A stretch of DNA of 64,000 nt from an uncultured Bacteroidaceae bacterium. Its GTDB lineage: Bacteria; Bacteroidota; Bacteroidia; Bacteroidales; Bacteroidaceae. Both the position numbers and the translations under genes were made by a program. Position 1 is the first letter of the stretch, and each line of letters opens with the position of its first letter. The notes below the pieces were generated by a model, which worked only from the letters and a program-made list of their open reading frames with translations, searched no databases and was not told the DNA's origin. Shown here piece by piece: positions 15,856-25,639 of this stretch. The DNA lies in assembly GCA_944321635.1 (NCBI GenBank), contig CALULY010000008.1, positions 60,198 to 124,197 of the forward strand, in the 5' to 3' direction.

Positions 15856-16299
15856 ATGGAAAAGGACAGCAAACAGATCGAATTAGACAAGAGGTATATG
15901 CGGATGGCAATCATCTGGTCGGAGAACTCCTACTGCCGCCGCCGCAAGGTGGGCGCACTCATCGTCAAGGACAAGATGATCATTTCGGACGGATATAACG
16001 GCACACCGGCCGGTTTTGAGAACATCTGCGAGGACGAAGACAACAAGACATTGCCGTACGTGCTCCATGCAGAGGCCAACGCCATCACTAAGATCGCCTG
16101 CTCAAACAATTCGAGCCGGGGCGCGACACTCTATGTCACTGACGCGCCGTGCATCGAATGCTCCAAACTCATCATACAGGCAGGCATCAAACGTGTGGTC
16201 TATGCAAAGAAATACCGCCTTGAGGATGGCATAAACTTGCTGCGTCGGGCTAACATAGAAGTCGAACAACTCACAACAGACATTAACGATGAGCACTAA
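15856..16299 (+). CDS. dCMP/cytidine deaminase-family zinc enzyme (ComEB-like)
   Basis: The 147-residue protein is a zinc-dependent deaminase of the dCMP deaminase (ComEB) class, which supplies dUMP for thymidylate synthesis. The zinc motif HAEANAI (His and catalytic Glu at about 75-77) and the second motif APCIECSKLII (PCxxC) are intact, and the N-terminal substrate region reads RKVGALIVKDKMIISDGYNG. It starts 5 bp after the lipoprotein gene, and its end overlaps the start of the S41 protease gene by 11 bp. Confidence 0.92.
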   Translation: MEKDSKQIELDKRYMRMAIIWSENSYCRRRKVGALIVKDKMIISDGYNGTPAGFENICEDEDNKTLPYVLHAEANAITKIACSNNSSRGATLYVTDAPCIECSKLIIQAGIKRVVYAKKYRLEDGINLLRRANIEVEQLTTDINDEH

Positions 16300-17908
16300 G
16301 AAATTCCTCCCTGTCATCGTGGCGGCCAGCATAGTGGTTGGGGTCATCATAGGTTCCCTCTACTCCAACGGCGAGGGCGACAGACCAGGGTTCATGGGCA
16401 ATTCCTCCAACAAGATAGACGCGCTGCTCGGCATCATCGACAACCAGTACGTCGATACGGTCAACATCGCCGACATCGTTGAGCAAGCCATGCCGCAAAT
16501 CCTCTCGGAGCTCGATCCACATTCCACTTACATCTCGGCAAAGGACCGTCAAGCCGCCAGTGAGGAACTCGAAGGCTCGTTCTGCGGCATCGGCGTGCAA
16601 TTCCTGCCCAGCAACGACACAATCCATGTGATGCGCGTCATCCCAGGCGGCCCGTCCGACAAGGTCGGGGTCATCGCAGGCGACAGGATAATAGCCGTGG
16701 ACGACAGCACCATTGTCGGCGCGGACAGCGACCTGGTGATGCGCAAGCTCAAAGGGCCGAGGGACACCAAGGTCAAAGTGACCGTCCTGCGCCAGGCCAG
16801 CGGAGAGAAGATTGACTTCACCATACTCCGTGGCGACATCCCCATCAAGAGCGTCGATGCGTGCTATATGCTTACGGACAAGACGGGCTACATGAAAATC
16901 AACACATTCTCGCTCAGCACCTACGAGGAGATGCTCAGCGGCATAGCGCATCTGAGGTACCAAGGCTGCCAAGGCATCATAATCGACCTGAGGGACAACC
17001 TCGGCGGTGTGCTGGAGATAGCCATCAAGATGGTCAACGAATTCCTGCCCCAAGGCCGGCTGATTGTCTACACCGAAGGTCGCAAGTCGCCGCGCCAGGA
17101 CTACTACTCCGACGGGCACGGCACGTGCCAGGGGATGCCGGTGGTGGTGCTCATCAACGAAGCCTCCGCCTCGGCGAGCGAAATCTTCAGCGGAGCCTTG
17201 CAGGACAACGACCGTGGCACCGTCATAGGCCTGAGGTCATTCGGCAAAGGACTGGTGCAGCAGCCCATCGAGTTTGGCGACGGCTCAGAGGTGCGCCTGA
17301 CCATAGCGCGGTACTTCACACCGTCGGGACGCTGCATCCAACGCTCCTACACCCACGGACGGAACGACGACTACAACCTTGACATACTCAAACGCTACGA
17401 GCACGGCGAACTCTTCTCCAAGGACAGCATCTCTACTGACAGCCTCCCGAGCTATGAGACCGCCGGCGGGCGCACCGTCTACGGCGGCGGGGGCATCATT
17501 CCCGACATATTCATACCCCAGGACACCACGGGTTACACCTCCTACCTCAGGCAACTGAACATCAACGGGTTGTTCAGCAAGTTCGCGTTTGACTTCACCG
17601 ACGGCAACCGCGCCACGCTCGCCGCCATAGGCAATGAGGACGACCTTGCCGCCTACCTCGACCGCCACAACGTCATCGAGGACTTCATCCGCTATGCCGA
17701 CAAGCAGGGGGTAAAGAGACGCAACATACTGATACAAAAGTCATACGCCCTCATCAAGCGTTTCCTCTATGCCTCCATAATCTACGATCGCTTTGACATC
17801 GAGGAGTACATCAAGTACACCAACCAGACCGACAAGACGGTGCAGAGGGCCGTGGAGGTGATTGAGGACTACGGGGCCGACCCGCTGAAACTCCCCAAGG
17901 AGAGATGA
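16289..17908 (+). CDS. S41-family C-terminal processing protease (CtpA-like)
   Basis: The 539-residue serine protease has an N-terminal membrane helix or signal anchor (FLPVIVAASIVVGVIIGSLY), a PDZ domain (GIGVQFLP to about 200) and the S41 catalytic domain. The nucleophile is in EASASASEIFSG (around Ser296) and the catalytic lysine in RSFGKGLVQQP (around Lys320). These proteases cut the C-termini of periplasmic proteins. The C-terminal extension of about 150 residues is usual for Bacteroidetes members. It overlaps the genes on both sides (11 bp upstream, 4 bp downstream). Confidence 0.94.
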   Translation: MSTKKFLPVIVAASIVVGVIIGSLYSNGEGDRPGFMGNSSNKIDALLGIIDNQYVDTVNIADIVEQAMPQILSELDPHSTYISAKDRQAASEELEGSFCGIGVQFLPSNDTIHVMRVIPGGPSDKVGVIAGDRIIAVDDSTIVGADSDLVMRKLKGPRDTKVKVTVLRQASGEKIDFTILRGDIPIKSVDACYMLTDKTGYMKINTFSLSTYEEMLSGIAHLRYQGCQGIIIDLRDNLGGVLEIAIKMVNEFLPQGRLIVYTEGRKSPRQDYYSDGHGTCQGMPVVVLINEASASASEIFSGALQDNDRGTVIGLRSFGKGLVQQPIEFGDGSEVRLTIARYFTPSGRCIQRSYTHGRNDDYNLDILKRYEHGELFSKDSISTDSLPSYETAGGRTVYGGGGIIPDIFIPQDTTGYTSYLRQLNINGLFSKFAFDFTDGNRATLAAIGNEDDLAAYLDRHNVIEDFIRYADKQGVKRRNILIQKSYALIKRFLYASIIYDRFDIEEYIKYTNQTDKTVQRAVEVIEDYGADPLKLPKER

Positions 17909-18468
17909 ACAAGGCCGCGCTGCGCAGCGAGATCCGCCACCTCAAACGGACATTCACCCGCGAGCGACTGGACGAGTGGTCGATGGCAATCACCCGCGCC
18001 GTCCTTGATGACGCACGGTTGGCGGCGGCGCGGCGGGTGCTGCTCTACCACCCGTTGCCCGACGAGGTTGACACCACCCCGCTCATCTCGCGCCTGCAAG
18101 CCACGCACGAGATCATCCTGCCCGTCGTCCGTGGCGACGACCTTGAGCTGCGTCGGCATGACGGGCGGTTGGCCGAGGGCGCATACGGCATCCTCGAACC
18201 GACGGGGCCGCTCCTTTCCGATCTCTCGACCGTGGGCGTCGCCATCATCCCAGGCATGGCGTTTGACACGTCGGGCAACCGCCTCGGGCGCGGCAAGGGC
18301 TACTATGACCGCTTGCTTCCGAGGCTCGACTGCCCCAAGGTGGGCATCTGCTTCCCTTTCCAACTGCTTCCCGCCGTGCCGTATGAGGCACACGACGTCC
18401 CCATGGACGCTGTGGCGACCGTCACTGGCGACGGACCCTCAATCATCGACACACTCCCGCGCCGCTGA
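17905..18468 (+). CDS. 5-formyltetrahydrofolate cyclo-ligase
   Basis: This 187-residue enzyme converts 5-formyl-THF to 5,10-methenyl-THF with ATP. The family signatures are present: an N-terminal basic helix (KAALRSEIRHLKR), LLYHPLPDEVDT, the EP motif in AYGILEPTG, and the glycine-rich GNRLGRGKGYYDRLLPR that binds ATP phosphate. Its ATG overlaps the stop of the S41 protease gene (ATGA), so it is translationally coupled. It closes the operon and is followed by a small hairpin and repeat copy 3. Confidence 0.94.
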   Translation: MNKAALRSEIRHLKRTFTRERLDEWSMAITRAVLDDARLAAARRVLLYHPLPDEVDTTPLISRLQATHEIILPVVRGDDLELRRHDGRLAEGAYGILEPTGPLLSDLSTVGVAIIPGMAFDTSGNRLGRGKGYYDRLLPRLDCPKVGICFPFQLLPAVPYEAHDVPMDAVATVTGDGPSIIDTLPRR

Positions 18469-18491
18469 CGCGCGGCGCTCTGCGCACTGCC

Positions 18492-18516
18492 TGCGACAGT
18501 CAAACCGCCTGTCGCA
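18492..18516 (+). terminator. Hairpin downstream of the cyclo-ligase operon
   Basis: TGCGACAG (18492-18499) pairs with CTGTCGCA (18509-18516) around a 9-nt loop, 24 bp after the stop codon. There is no T tail, so it may stabilise the 3' end rather than terminate transcription. Confidence 0.4.
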
Positions 18517-18585
18517 AGTCTTCTGTGCGCCCGCATCCGGGGGCAAACTTGGTTGTGTCCTGCACGATCCATCCAATGCCAGGCA

Positions 18586-18785
18586 TGAAATCCGCTGTCG
18601 CGCATGGAAAAGTCCATTGCCTCCTGGCACAAAGTACGTTCAGAAGTTTTGTTTATATATTCAAAACTTCTGTTTATATAAACCAAACTTTTGAATATAT
18701 AAACAGAAGTTTGGTTTGTACTTTATCCGCCTGGGTGACGGAGTTTATGTGCCGGCCAAGTGGATTTCAAGTACCGTGAGGGGAG
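18586..18785 (-). repeat. Interspersed phased repeat, copy 3 (core n=3, inverted)
   Basis: Left units start at 18586 and 18608; the 90-bp core spans 18630-18719; right units start at 18720, 18742 and 18764 (ACTTT, AGTTT, ATTTC). The junction sequence ACGTTCAGAAGTTTTG on the left matches the reverse complement of copy 2's right junction, so this copy is flipped relative to copy 2. It lies after the cyclo-ligase gene, before the plus-strand T9SS cargo gene. Confidence 0.88.
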
Positions 18786-19424
18786 GTTGGAGGCTGGCTA
18801 GAGTGGAGCTCATGTCCGGCCCATGTGGGGATTGTGTCTGGTTTGTTGCGCTTTGTCATCGGATCCAGTCTGCGGCCGGGTGCGGATGCAGCAGGTGCGA
18901 TGTCTTGCCGGGCGGGTGGGGGAGTGTGTTGGCTGTGGCGTGGCCGTGCTTGATGGACGGAAAATGTAAAGCGGCAATGGCATTCGGCATGGAATGTTTA
19001 CAATCTGTAAGTTTATGCACAACTAAGAAAAGGTGTGTGGCTGTCCGTGCTTTCATTTTGTAGGCGGCTGAGCGGCATCGATGCTTCTGAGTTGACAGAA
19101 TGGGGCTGTGGTGGCGGTTTCCCTGACATTTTGCAAGTGCAGGTGGGTGGCTGTGACGGTTTTGTGGTGTTTGAATGTGTTGCAGGTATAATGAAAAATG
19201 TGTGGAGGATGGGATTTTCTTAGCCTACGATTAAAATAATATCCAGTTTTCTTGCATTGTTTTTAAAACAAGCATATATTTCGGGCAGACAAAGCCCTCT
19301 GTTTCCTTTAATTGAGGGGAGTAAAAAAGAGTGAAATTTATTAATGTCGAAGTCTATCCAATCGTAAGACAGGTCTGTCAGGGTAGGTTGAGGCGAATTG
19401 TAACTAACTTAAATTAAAAGTATT
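18786..19424. other. Long intergenic region, no gene recognised
   Basis: About 640 bp separate repeat copy 3 from the T9SS cargo gene. Short open frames occur on both strands but none has a credible start, signal or motif. The last 200 bp are AT-rich and contain a TATATTTC box at 19276-19283, one mismatch from the -7 consensus. A short palindrome, GACAGGTCTGTC, lies at about 19370-19381. A long 5' leader for the cargo gene is possible. Confidence 0.5.
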
Positions 19425-22400
19425 ATGAGAAGGTGTTACCGCATTTTCTTGGTTTGTGTCTCGGTGCTGTTTGTCAGCATCGGCATGATGGCGCAGACCG
19501 GTCGAACGTTTGGCAGTCATGCCGGGTTGTCCAACTTCAATCCGTGGAAATTTGACGAGGCGCGTCCTGTGGCGCAGCAGCAGGCTGCGGCGGTGCAGGC
19601 CCCGATGGCTGACGAGGATTTGGTGCTTTATGGCGCATTGGTGCAGCGCAACTCGTGGAACGATTCACAAGTCGGGTATTACGGCATGTACAGCTTCAAC
19701 GTGACCACGGAGCAGTCGGAGCTCGACTTCAAGCCGCTGTTCTATGACGAAAGGATGATTTCCACCAATTCAGGTGTCTATGTCGACGGCAAGTACTACC
19801 TGTTCTATAGCGATGTCCTGTACGGCTATTTGTTCAATGGCTTATATGTGATTACTTTCGATGCGGAGACCGGCGAGATCTTGAGTGAGGTCAAGGTTGA
19901 TGGGGCGTCTCAGTCGGATATGCCCTACTCGTTGGCCTATGACCCGGTGAGCAAGTCGGCCTATGGCTATTGCCAGCGCAATGGGGAATACCATTTGTGC
20001 AAGGTAGACCTTGCAACGGGCAAAGTCCTGGAGGATGTGGGTGCTATGCTTGACGATGTGTTCTTCGTCATGCAGTTCAATCAGACAGGTATCCTTTATG
20101 GCATCTCCAACAGGGGCAACCTTTACACCATAGACACTGCCACTGCCGCCTGCACGCTCATCGGTTCGACCGGATGGCAGCCGCTGTTCAACCAGTCGGG
20201 TGCGATAGACCAGCGCTCCAACCGTATGTTTTGGGCTTACTATACGCTCAAGCAGGGGGCGTTGCTCGAGGTCGACCTCGCTACGGCAGAGACAACCAAG
20301 ATCGTGGACTTCCCCGATGGCGAAAATTTCATCGGGCTGCACACCCGCACCGCGCTTGCCGATGACCAGGCACCTGCCGCACCAACGGCTCTCAATGTCA
20401 CTTGGCCGACAGCGGGCGGGTTGACAGGACATCTCACGGCGACCGCGCCGACGCAGACATTCGATGGCGGCGAGCTCACGACGGATGTCGACATCGTCTT
20501 CTATGTGGATGAGAAGGAAGTTGGACGTGCCACAGGCATCGCGCCGGGAGAAGAAGGCAGCTATGACCATGCGTTCCCGGCGGAAGGGAGCTATCGCGTC
20601 AGTGCCAGGGCGGTGAGTGGCGATGACGAGAGCCCGATGCTGACCATCACGACATTCGCCGGCTATGACACGCCGCAGAGCGTCACCGATGTCAAGCTGG
20701 AGTTTGACGACCAGACGGGTGAATATACCCTCACGTGGACTGCTCCAGGAGCAGACGGAGTCAATGGCGGACGCGTCGACACGGAGGATTTCACCTACCG
20801 CATCGTCGAGTACCCTGTCAACCGCACACTTGAGGAAGATTGGACGGGAACGAGCTATAGCGGCCGTTTCACTGAGCCTGGTTTGCAGAACTACACATTC
20901 GGCATCTACGCCAAGTCGCAGGGCAAAGTCTCTGCCGAGGCGCGTTCAAACAGCGTGCAGTATGGCGGAGCGATCAAAGCGCCCTACACCGAAGACTTCG
21001 AGACAGACCTTAGCTGGGATTTGTATACCGTTGTCAATGCCAACCATGACGACTACACTTGGGTTTGGAGCAATGGCCGCGCCTCTTATCAAGGCAGTGG
21101 ATGCCCCAATCAAGCCAGCGACTGGCTTTTCACACCGCTCATCGAGATGCGCGAGGGCATAACCTACTCGCTCTATGTCACCTTCGACGGCGGCTATTGG
21201 CAGACCGAGAGTTTTGAGATCGTGGCAAGTCCTGGCACCGACCTCACAAACCCGGGCATGGAGACACTCTATGACAAGACGCAGGAGTTCTATTATGACC
21301 AGATACAGGTCGATTTCACTGCGCCGAGCGATGGCACTTACCACTTCGGTTTCCACTGCTACAGCCCGTCAGGCACTCGTGGCATACAGATTGACTCCTA
21401 TAGCATCGTCGCGTCAGAAGCTCCCGATGCGCCTGCCAATGTCGATGACCTCAAGGCTGTGGCGGCCGACCTTGGCGAGTTCGAGGCTACCGTTTCGTTC
21501 ACGGCACCGACCACGACTGTCGAGGGCGATGCCCTTTCGGACGGCGACATCACGTCTATCTCCATCTACCGTCAGGGCGAGTTTGTCCCTGTCAAGACGT
21601 TTGACGACCCGACACCAGGCGAAACCTACGAGTGGGTCGATGAGGACGCGATACATGGCATGAACTACTACAACGTGGTCTCCTACGGCGAGACAGGCAA
21701 CAGCAGCGGTGTGACTGCCGAAGTTTGGGTCGGCGAGGACTATGCAAGCGCACCGCTCAATTTTGAGGCCTACATCAACCGGGAGAACAACAGTGTCGAG
21801 TTCAGCTGGGAGCGTCCCAGTGGCGGGTTGCACGGTGGGTATATCGATTGGGACAATGTGACCTACACCCTGCAATTCATGATACCCGAGCTCACCGAGA
21901 GCGTCCTTGACATAGCAAGCGGCATCACTGACCTGACCTATACGGACACTTCCGTTATGGCCACGTTCCTTGAAATGTCCGACCAGTATGACATCATCTT
22001 CATCGTCTCTGCTGTCACCAGTGCCGGTATGGGGCAGATGGCTTCGGTGGACGGCTCGACGGGTGATGCCTATGGCCTGCCCTATGCCGAGTCATTCGCA
22101 GGAGGCTACTTGCAGACGGCGCCTTGGACTGTCTTGTCCGACTATGAGACGACTAAGGACACTTGGACACTCGTCGAGGATGACTCGTCGCCGCACGGTG
22201 TCATGTCCTATGACAACGACGGTGGCGCGGCGATGTGCTATCAAGAGGAAATGGCAGGTGACTCACGCCTGATAGGCCCCCGCATCAACCTTGCAGGGAC
22301 GACAGAGCCTATCCTCCGCTTCTATATGTACCATGACGTTTCGGTTTCGGAAGCAAGCTACCTGCAGATGGAGGTACGCTACGAGACAAGCGAGAAGACA

Positions 22401-23072
22401 GAGTTTGTGACCATTGGCGACCCAATCCTGGTCAACAATGGCAAGTACGGATGGCTGATGCACGAGATTTCATTGTCAGACCTCATTGACGATGGCGAAT
22501 TCCGTCTCACGTTCCATGGTCTCGTGGAGCAAGGTGTTGACTTCTACGTTGACAAGATTGAGATAAGGGAAAAGTCCGAGTGGGGCTATGCAGCCGTCAA
22601 CGATCTCCGTGGTGAAGTCGTCGAGGGCGAGGGCATCCGCTTGTCTTGGAGTCAACCGACATTCGGCGAAGCCTATACGCTTGAGGGCTATAATGTCTAT
22701 GTCGATGAACAACTTGACAATGATGAAATTGTCACAGGGACAGAGTATATGGTTGACCTGCTCGATGGTTCTGAGCATACATTCTATGTCATTGCCGTCT
22801 ACACTGATGGCCAGTCGGACATCTCCAATGTCGTCGAAATGACAGCACCGACAGGCATCAGTGAGAACACACTCGGCAATGTCGTCGTCACCGCCGGCGA
22901 AGGCTGCATCATGGTGACGGTAGGCGAAGGTGAAGCCGATGTGACAGTCTACACCGTCGATGGCCGCGTCGTCAACCGTGGAAATGTTGCAGGCACGGCA
23001 AACGTGGTTGTTGAGGATGGTGTCTACCTCGTCAATGTCGATGGGCAAGTCTATAAGGTAATGGTGCGTTAA
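19425..23072 (+). CDS. Large secreted T9SS cargo protein with fibronectin-III and choice-of-anchor-J-like domains
   Basis: The 1215-residue protein starts with a signal peptide (MRRCYRIFLVCVSVLFVSIG, cleavage near MMAQ). Residues about 60-310 form a repeat-rich region that reads like a beta-propeller (YDPVSKSAYGYCQ, FNQTGILYGISN, IDQRSNRMFWAY). Several fibronectin type III-like modules follow, interleaved with two jelly-roll modules of the choice-of-anchor J type (APYTEDFETDLSWDLYTV and LPYAESFAGGYLQTAPWTVL). The last 80 residues resemble a T9SS sorting domain (VTVYTVDGRVVNRG, then GVYLVNVDGQVYKVMVR). It is therefore predicted to be exported through T9SS and displayed or released. No catalytic domain is evident; adhesion or glycan binding is possible. 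Confidence 0.85.
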   Translation: MRRCYRIFLVCVSVLFVSIGMMAQTGRTFGSHAGLSNFNPWKFDEARPVAQQQAAAVQAPMADEDLVLYGALVQRNSWNDSQVGYYGMYSFNVTTEQSELDFKPLFYDERMISTNSGVYVDGKYYLFYSDVLYGYLFNGLYVITFDAETGEILSEVKVDGASQSDMPYSLAYDPVSKSAYGYCQRNGEYHLCKVDLATGKVLEDVGAMLDDVFFVMQFNQTGILYGISNRGNLYTIDTATAACTLIGSTGWQPLFNQSGAIDQRSNRMFWAYYTLKQGALLEVDLATAETTKIVDFPDGENFIGLHTRTALADDQAPAAPTALNVTWPTAGGLTGHLTATAPTQTFDGGELTTDVDIVFYVDEKEVGRATGIAPGEEGSYDHAFPAEGSYRVSARAVSGDDESPMLTITTFAGYDTPQSVTDVKLEFDDQTGEYTLTWTAPGADGVNGGRVDTEDFTYRIVEYPVNRTLEEDWTGTSYSGRFTEPGLQNYTFGIYAKSQGKVSAEARSNSVQYGGAIKAPYTEDFETDLSWDLYTVVNANHDDYTWVWSNGRASYQGSGCPNQASDWLFTPLIEMREGITYSLYVTFDGGYWQTESFEIVASPGTDLTNPGMETLYDKTQEFYYDQIQVDFTAPSDGTYHFGFHCYSPSGTRGIQIDSYSIVASEAPDAPANVDDLKAVAADLGEFEATVSFTAPTTTVEGDALSDGDITSISIYRQGEFVPVKTFDDPTPGETYEWVDEDAIHGMNYYNVVSYGETGNSSGVTAEVWVGEDYASAPLNFEAYINRENNSVEFSWERPSGGLHGGYIDWDNVTYTLQFMIPELTESVLDIASGITDLTYTDTSVMATFLEMSDQYDIIFIVSAVTSAGMGQMASVDGSTGDAYGLPYAESFAGGYLQTAPWTVLSDYETTKDTWTLVEDDSSPHGVMSYDNDGGAAMCYQEEMAGDSRLIGPRINLAGTTEPILRFYMYHDVSVSEASYLQMEVRYETSEKTEFVTIGDPILVNNGKYGWLMHEISLSDLIDDGEFRLTFHGLVEQGVDFYVDKIEIREKSEWGYAAVNDLRGEVVEGEGIRLSWSQPTFGEAYTLEGYNVYVDEQLDNDEIVTGTEYMVDLLDGSEHTFYVIAVYTDGQSDISNVVEMTAPTGISENTLGNVVVTAGEGCIMVTVGEGEADVTVYTVDGRVVNRGNVAGTANVVVEDGVYLVNVDGQVYKVMVR

Positions 23073-23091
23073 TCACTTAACACAGCTGAGT

Positions 23092-23115
23092 GTCCTCCCC
23101 GCCGCTGGGGAGGAC
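23092..23115 (+). terminator. Hairpin between two T9SS cargo genes
   Basis: GTCCTCCCC (23092-23100) pairs perfectly with GGGGAGGAC (23107-23115) around GCCGCT, followed by ATTAAGTTTAAAA. It may terminate transcription partially or separate expression of the two cargo genes. Confidence 0.55.
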
Positions 23116-23137
23116 ATTAAGTTTAAAACATTGAGAA

Positions 23138-25051
23138 ATGAACAAAAGAACATACGTTACGACAGCCCTCATGTGCCTTGCCATCTTAGCCTCGGCACAG
23201 CAGTTGAGGATGCCGGGCACGTTGCCTCCAATGCAATCGTCGCCGGTGATGAAAAGCGTGCAAGCCGAAGGCGTCTATGTGCCCTGGGGCTACTGCGATG
23301 ACGACGTGCAATTCAGCATCGGCAGAGGGCAGGATGAAACAATGTCTGCCGCCATCCTCATCAATCGCGACGACATGGGCGACTACAAGAACGCCGACAT
23401 AATGGGACTGCGCATCGGTCTTGGCGCTGATGCCAAGAACGTCTCGGTCTTCATCAAGACTTGCGATGCCGACAACATCTCATTTGATGCCCCCAATGCC
23501 AAGGAGCAATCGGTGGGGGCGGCCTCCATAGGCTTCAATGATGTCAACTTCTCCGCCCCGTTCCGCACGACAGCCGACTATCTCATCGTGGGCTACACCG
23601 GCACGGGTGAGGACTTCATAGGCTTTGACGGCGGATTGAGCTACGCTGATGCTTGTTATCTCAACATCGGCGGGCAGTGGGGTACGGTTTATGAGAAGGC
23701 CATTGCCGGCAGTTGGGGCTCGCTCAGCATCCAGCTCCTGCTTGGCGGCGAAGGGATGCCCGAGACCGAGATGCAGATGGTCGAGGTGCTGACATCGCAC
23801 GTGGAGCAATACCACCCGTTCACCCTGCAAGGTGTCGTGCAGAACATGACGAACACGGAGGTGATGGAATACGAAATCACCTACTCGGCAAACAATGGCG
23901 AGGAGCAGACACTCACATTTGACACTTGGCTTGAGGTGCAAGAGCGCGACACGTTCTCAATCGAGATGCCAGCATTTACCTCCACGGGTGGCAACGCCGT
24001 CATGGTCAGGATCTCGTCAGTCAATGGCGGTCCCGACAGCGACGCGAGCAACAACACCATCGTGCAGTCCATCAACTGTGTGGAGGAGGGTTGTTACTTC
24101 AAGCGCAGGATGGTGATGGAGGAATCGACGAGCGTCTACTGCGGCTTTTGCCCCAAAGGCATCGTCGTGATGGGTTCGTTGTCGCAGCGTTATCCCGACG
24201 ATTTCATAGGCATTGCCATCCACTCTGGCTCGATGGGACCGGATCCGATGGCTTTGTACGACTATGACGAGGCAATCAGCGGGCTTTACACGGAGGACGG
24301 GCTGCCAAACAGCATCCTCAACCGCAACTACGAGTACAGCGGTGATCCAATCTTCATGGACAAGTGGTTTGAAACCGAGAGGAAGTTCAGCCCGCTTGCC
24401 ATTGCAGGTGTCGAGATCACGTCGGTGTCTCCGATTACCGACGGCGGCATCACCGTCACGACGGAGACTACATTTGCCGGCAACTACTCGGAGGCTAACT
24501 ACCGTCTGGCCTACGTGCTGCTTGAGAATGGTGTGGCATCGTCTGAACCGCAGCTCAACTATCTCTCTGGCGGCTCGCCAATGGGAGGTTGGGAGAACCT
24601 GCCAAGCGAAGTCTACATGGACTTTGACGACGTGGCGCGCGGCATCTGGGACTTCAACGGCATCGAGGGCAGCATCCCGTCGAGCATAACGAAGAAGACC
24701 CCCTACGAATACACCTACACCATGAAATTCGCTGACAAGAGCGTGACAGTCCTGGATGAGGACTCCCTTGAGGTGGTCGTGATGCTTATCGACCCCGTGA
24801 GCGAGGAAATCCTCAACGCTGTCAAACGTCCTGTCGGCTATGTCAGCGGCGTGTCCGAGGCACCTGCCGTTGATGAGCCGGTTGTCTACGTGGCCGACGG
24901 CCGCATCAAGGTCGAGGGCGGGTGCGACCGCCTGACGGTGTTCAGCGTCAGCGGCGTGCAAGTCGCCAACCGTGACCTTGCCGACGGCATCTATGTCGCC
25001 GTCATCGAGCGTGACGGGCAACGCAGCGTCAGCAAGGTGCTTGTGAGGTAA
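23138..25051 (+). CDS. Secreted T9SS cargo protein with Omp28-like thioredoxin-type domain
   Basis: The 637-residue protein has a signal peptide (MNKRTYVTTALMCLAILASA) and an N-terminal beta-sandwich-like half. A central domain around 320-440 begins MEESTSVYCGFCPKGIVVMG, and its CGFCP motif with downstream YPDDFIGIAIHSG matches Omp28-related outer-membrane proteins of Porphyromonas, which have a thioredoxin-like fold. The C-terminal 75 residues look like a T9SS sorting domain (LTVFSVSGVQVANRDLADGIYVAVI). A CxxC in this setting could be redox-active or structural. It follows the larger cargo gene by 65 bp across a hairpin and may share its promoter. Confidence 0.82.
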   Translation: MNKRTYVTTALMCLAILASAQQLRMPGTLPPMQSSPVMKSVQAEGVYVPWGYCDDDVQFSIGRGQDETMSAAILINRDDMGDYKNADIMGLRIGLGADAKNVSVFIKTCDADNISFDAPNAKEQSVGAASIGFNDVNFSAPFRTTADYLIVGYTGTGEDFIGFDGGLSYADACYLNIGGQWGTVYEKAIAGSWGSLSIQLLLGGEGMPETEMQMVEVLTSHVEQYHPFTLQGVVQNMTNTEVMEYEITYSANNGEEQTLTFDTWLEVQERDTFSIEMPAFTSTGGNAVMVRISSVNGGPDSDASNNTIVQSINCVEEGCYFKRRMVMEESTSVYCGFCPKGIVVMGSLSQRYPDDFIGIAIHSGSMGPDPMALYDYDEAISGLYTEDGLPNSILNRNYEYSGDPIFMDKWFETERKFSPLAIAGVEITSVSPITDGGITVTTETTFAGNYSEANYRLAYVLLENGVASSEPQLNYLSGGSPMGGWENLPSEVYMDFDDVARGIWDFNGIEGSIPSSITKKTPYEYTYTMKFADKSVTVLDEDSLEVVVMLIDPVSEEILNAVKRPVGYVSGVSEAPAVDEPVVYVADGRIKVEGGCDRLTVFSVSGVQVANRDLADGIYVAVIERDGQRSVSKVLVR

Positions 25052-25074
25052 AGCCAATCGGCGCACACTCTCGC

Positions 25075-25107
25075 GGCGGCCAGGCATCAACCGATTGCCT
25101 GGCCGCC
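25075..25107 (+). terminator. Strong hairpin downstream of the Omp28-like gene
   Basis: GGCGGCCAGGC (25075-25085) pairs perfectly with GCCTGGCCGCC (25097-25107) around an 11-nt loop, 24 bp after the stop codon. The tail GTCTATGTTG is only weakly T-rich. Confidence 0.6.
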
Positions 25108-25306
25108 GTCTATGTTGCCCGCTCACCGTCGGCTTTTGCCAGCGATGCCGTGCCGGTGCCTGGATGTGTTTGCCGCACATCCCGCCTGGAGGGTGGGCGG
25201 CCGGCGGTTGCCTGGTGTGTGTAGGGGTGCGATCAATCACGTCCCTGCTGCTATGTGCCGGTGTCCAAGCGGACAGGCCGTGTGCACGAACCGATGATGT
25301 CAGACC

Positions 25307-25475
25307 CGGACTTCGCCCCCTCGGTGCTCAAACTTGACTGTCTCGGTGCATGAAGTTCATCATGTCCTGACATAAAGTTGAAACAAAACTTCTGAATATA
25401 CTTTTCATTAGGAGGCATTGAACTTTATGTCCGACCCAAGTGAAGTTTATGCCTGACCCGATGGGATTTTCCCCT
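25307..25475 (+). repeat. Interspersed phased repeat, copy 4 (core n=0)
   Basis: Left 22-bp units start at 25307, 25329 and 25351. The core is the minimal 27 bp (25373-25399) with AAACAAAACTTCTGAATAT. Right units start at 25400, 25422, 25444 and a partial one at 25466 (ACTTT, ACTTT, AGTTT, ATTTT). Its left unit CATCATGTCCTGACATAAAG is identical to that in copy 5. Confidence 0.88.
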
Positions 25476-25583
25476 GCTGCTAACCGGATTTCATGCGCCG
25501 AGGGGTGGCGGCATAAAATTGATGAGGCGACGGGGACTGTTGTATGCGGGTGGGCGTATTGTGCTAATCAAGGTGTGCCAATG

Positions 25584-25616
25584 TTTGTTTTTTTTTTTGC
25601 AAGTGTGTTATGTTTG
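25584..25616 (+). promoter_or_regulatory. Promoter with a T11 tract in the spacer
   Basis: TTTG (25584-25587) and TATGTTTG (25609-25616) fit the Bacteroidetes -33 and -7 boxes with a 21-bp spacer. The spacer begins with eleven consecutive T (25588-25598). Slippage in this tract would change promoter spacing, a known route to phase variation. The downstream gene starts at 25640. Confidence 0.5.
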
Positions 25617-25639
25617 TAAGGAACTATAAATAAGGGCTT

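Noticed and set aside
18716..19063. Open frames in the gap before the large T9SS gene
   Set aside because: Composition and starts are poor and no motif is visible; treated as noncoding.
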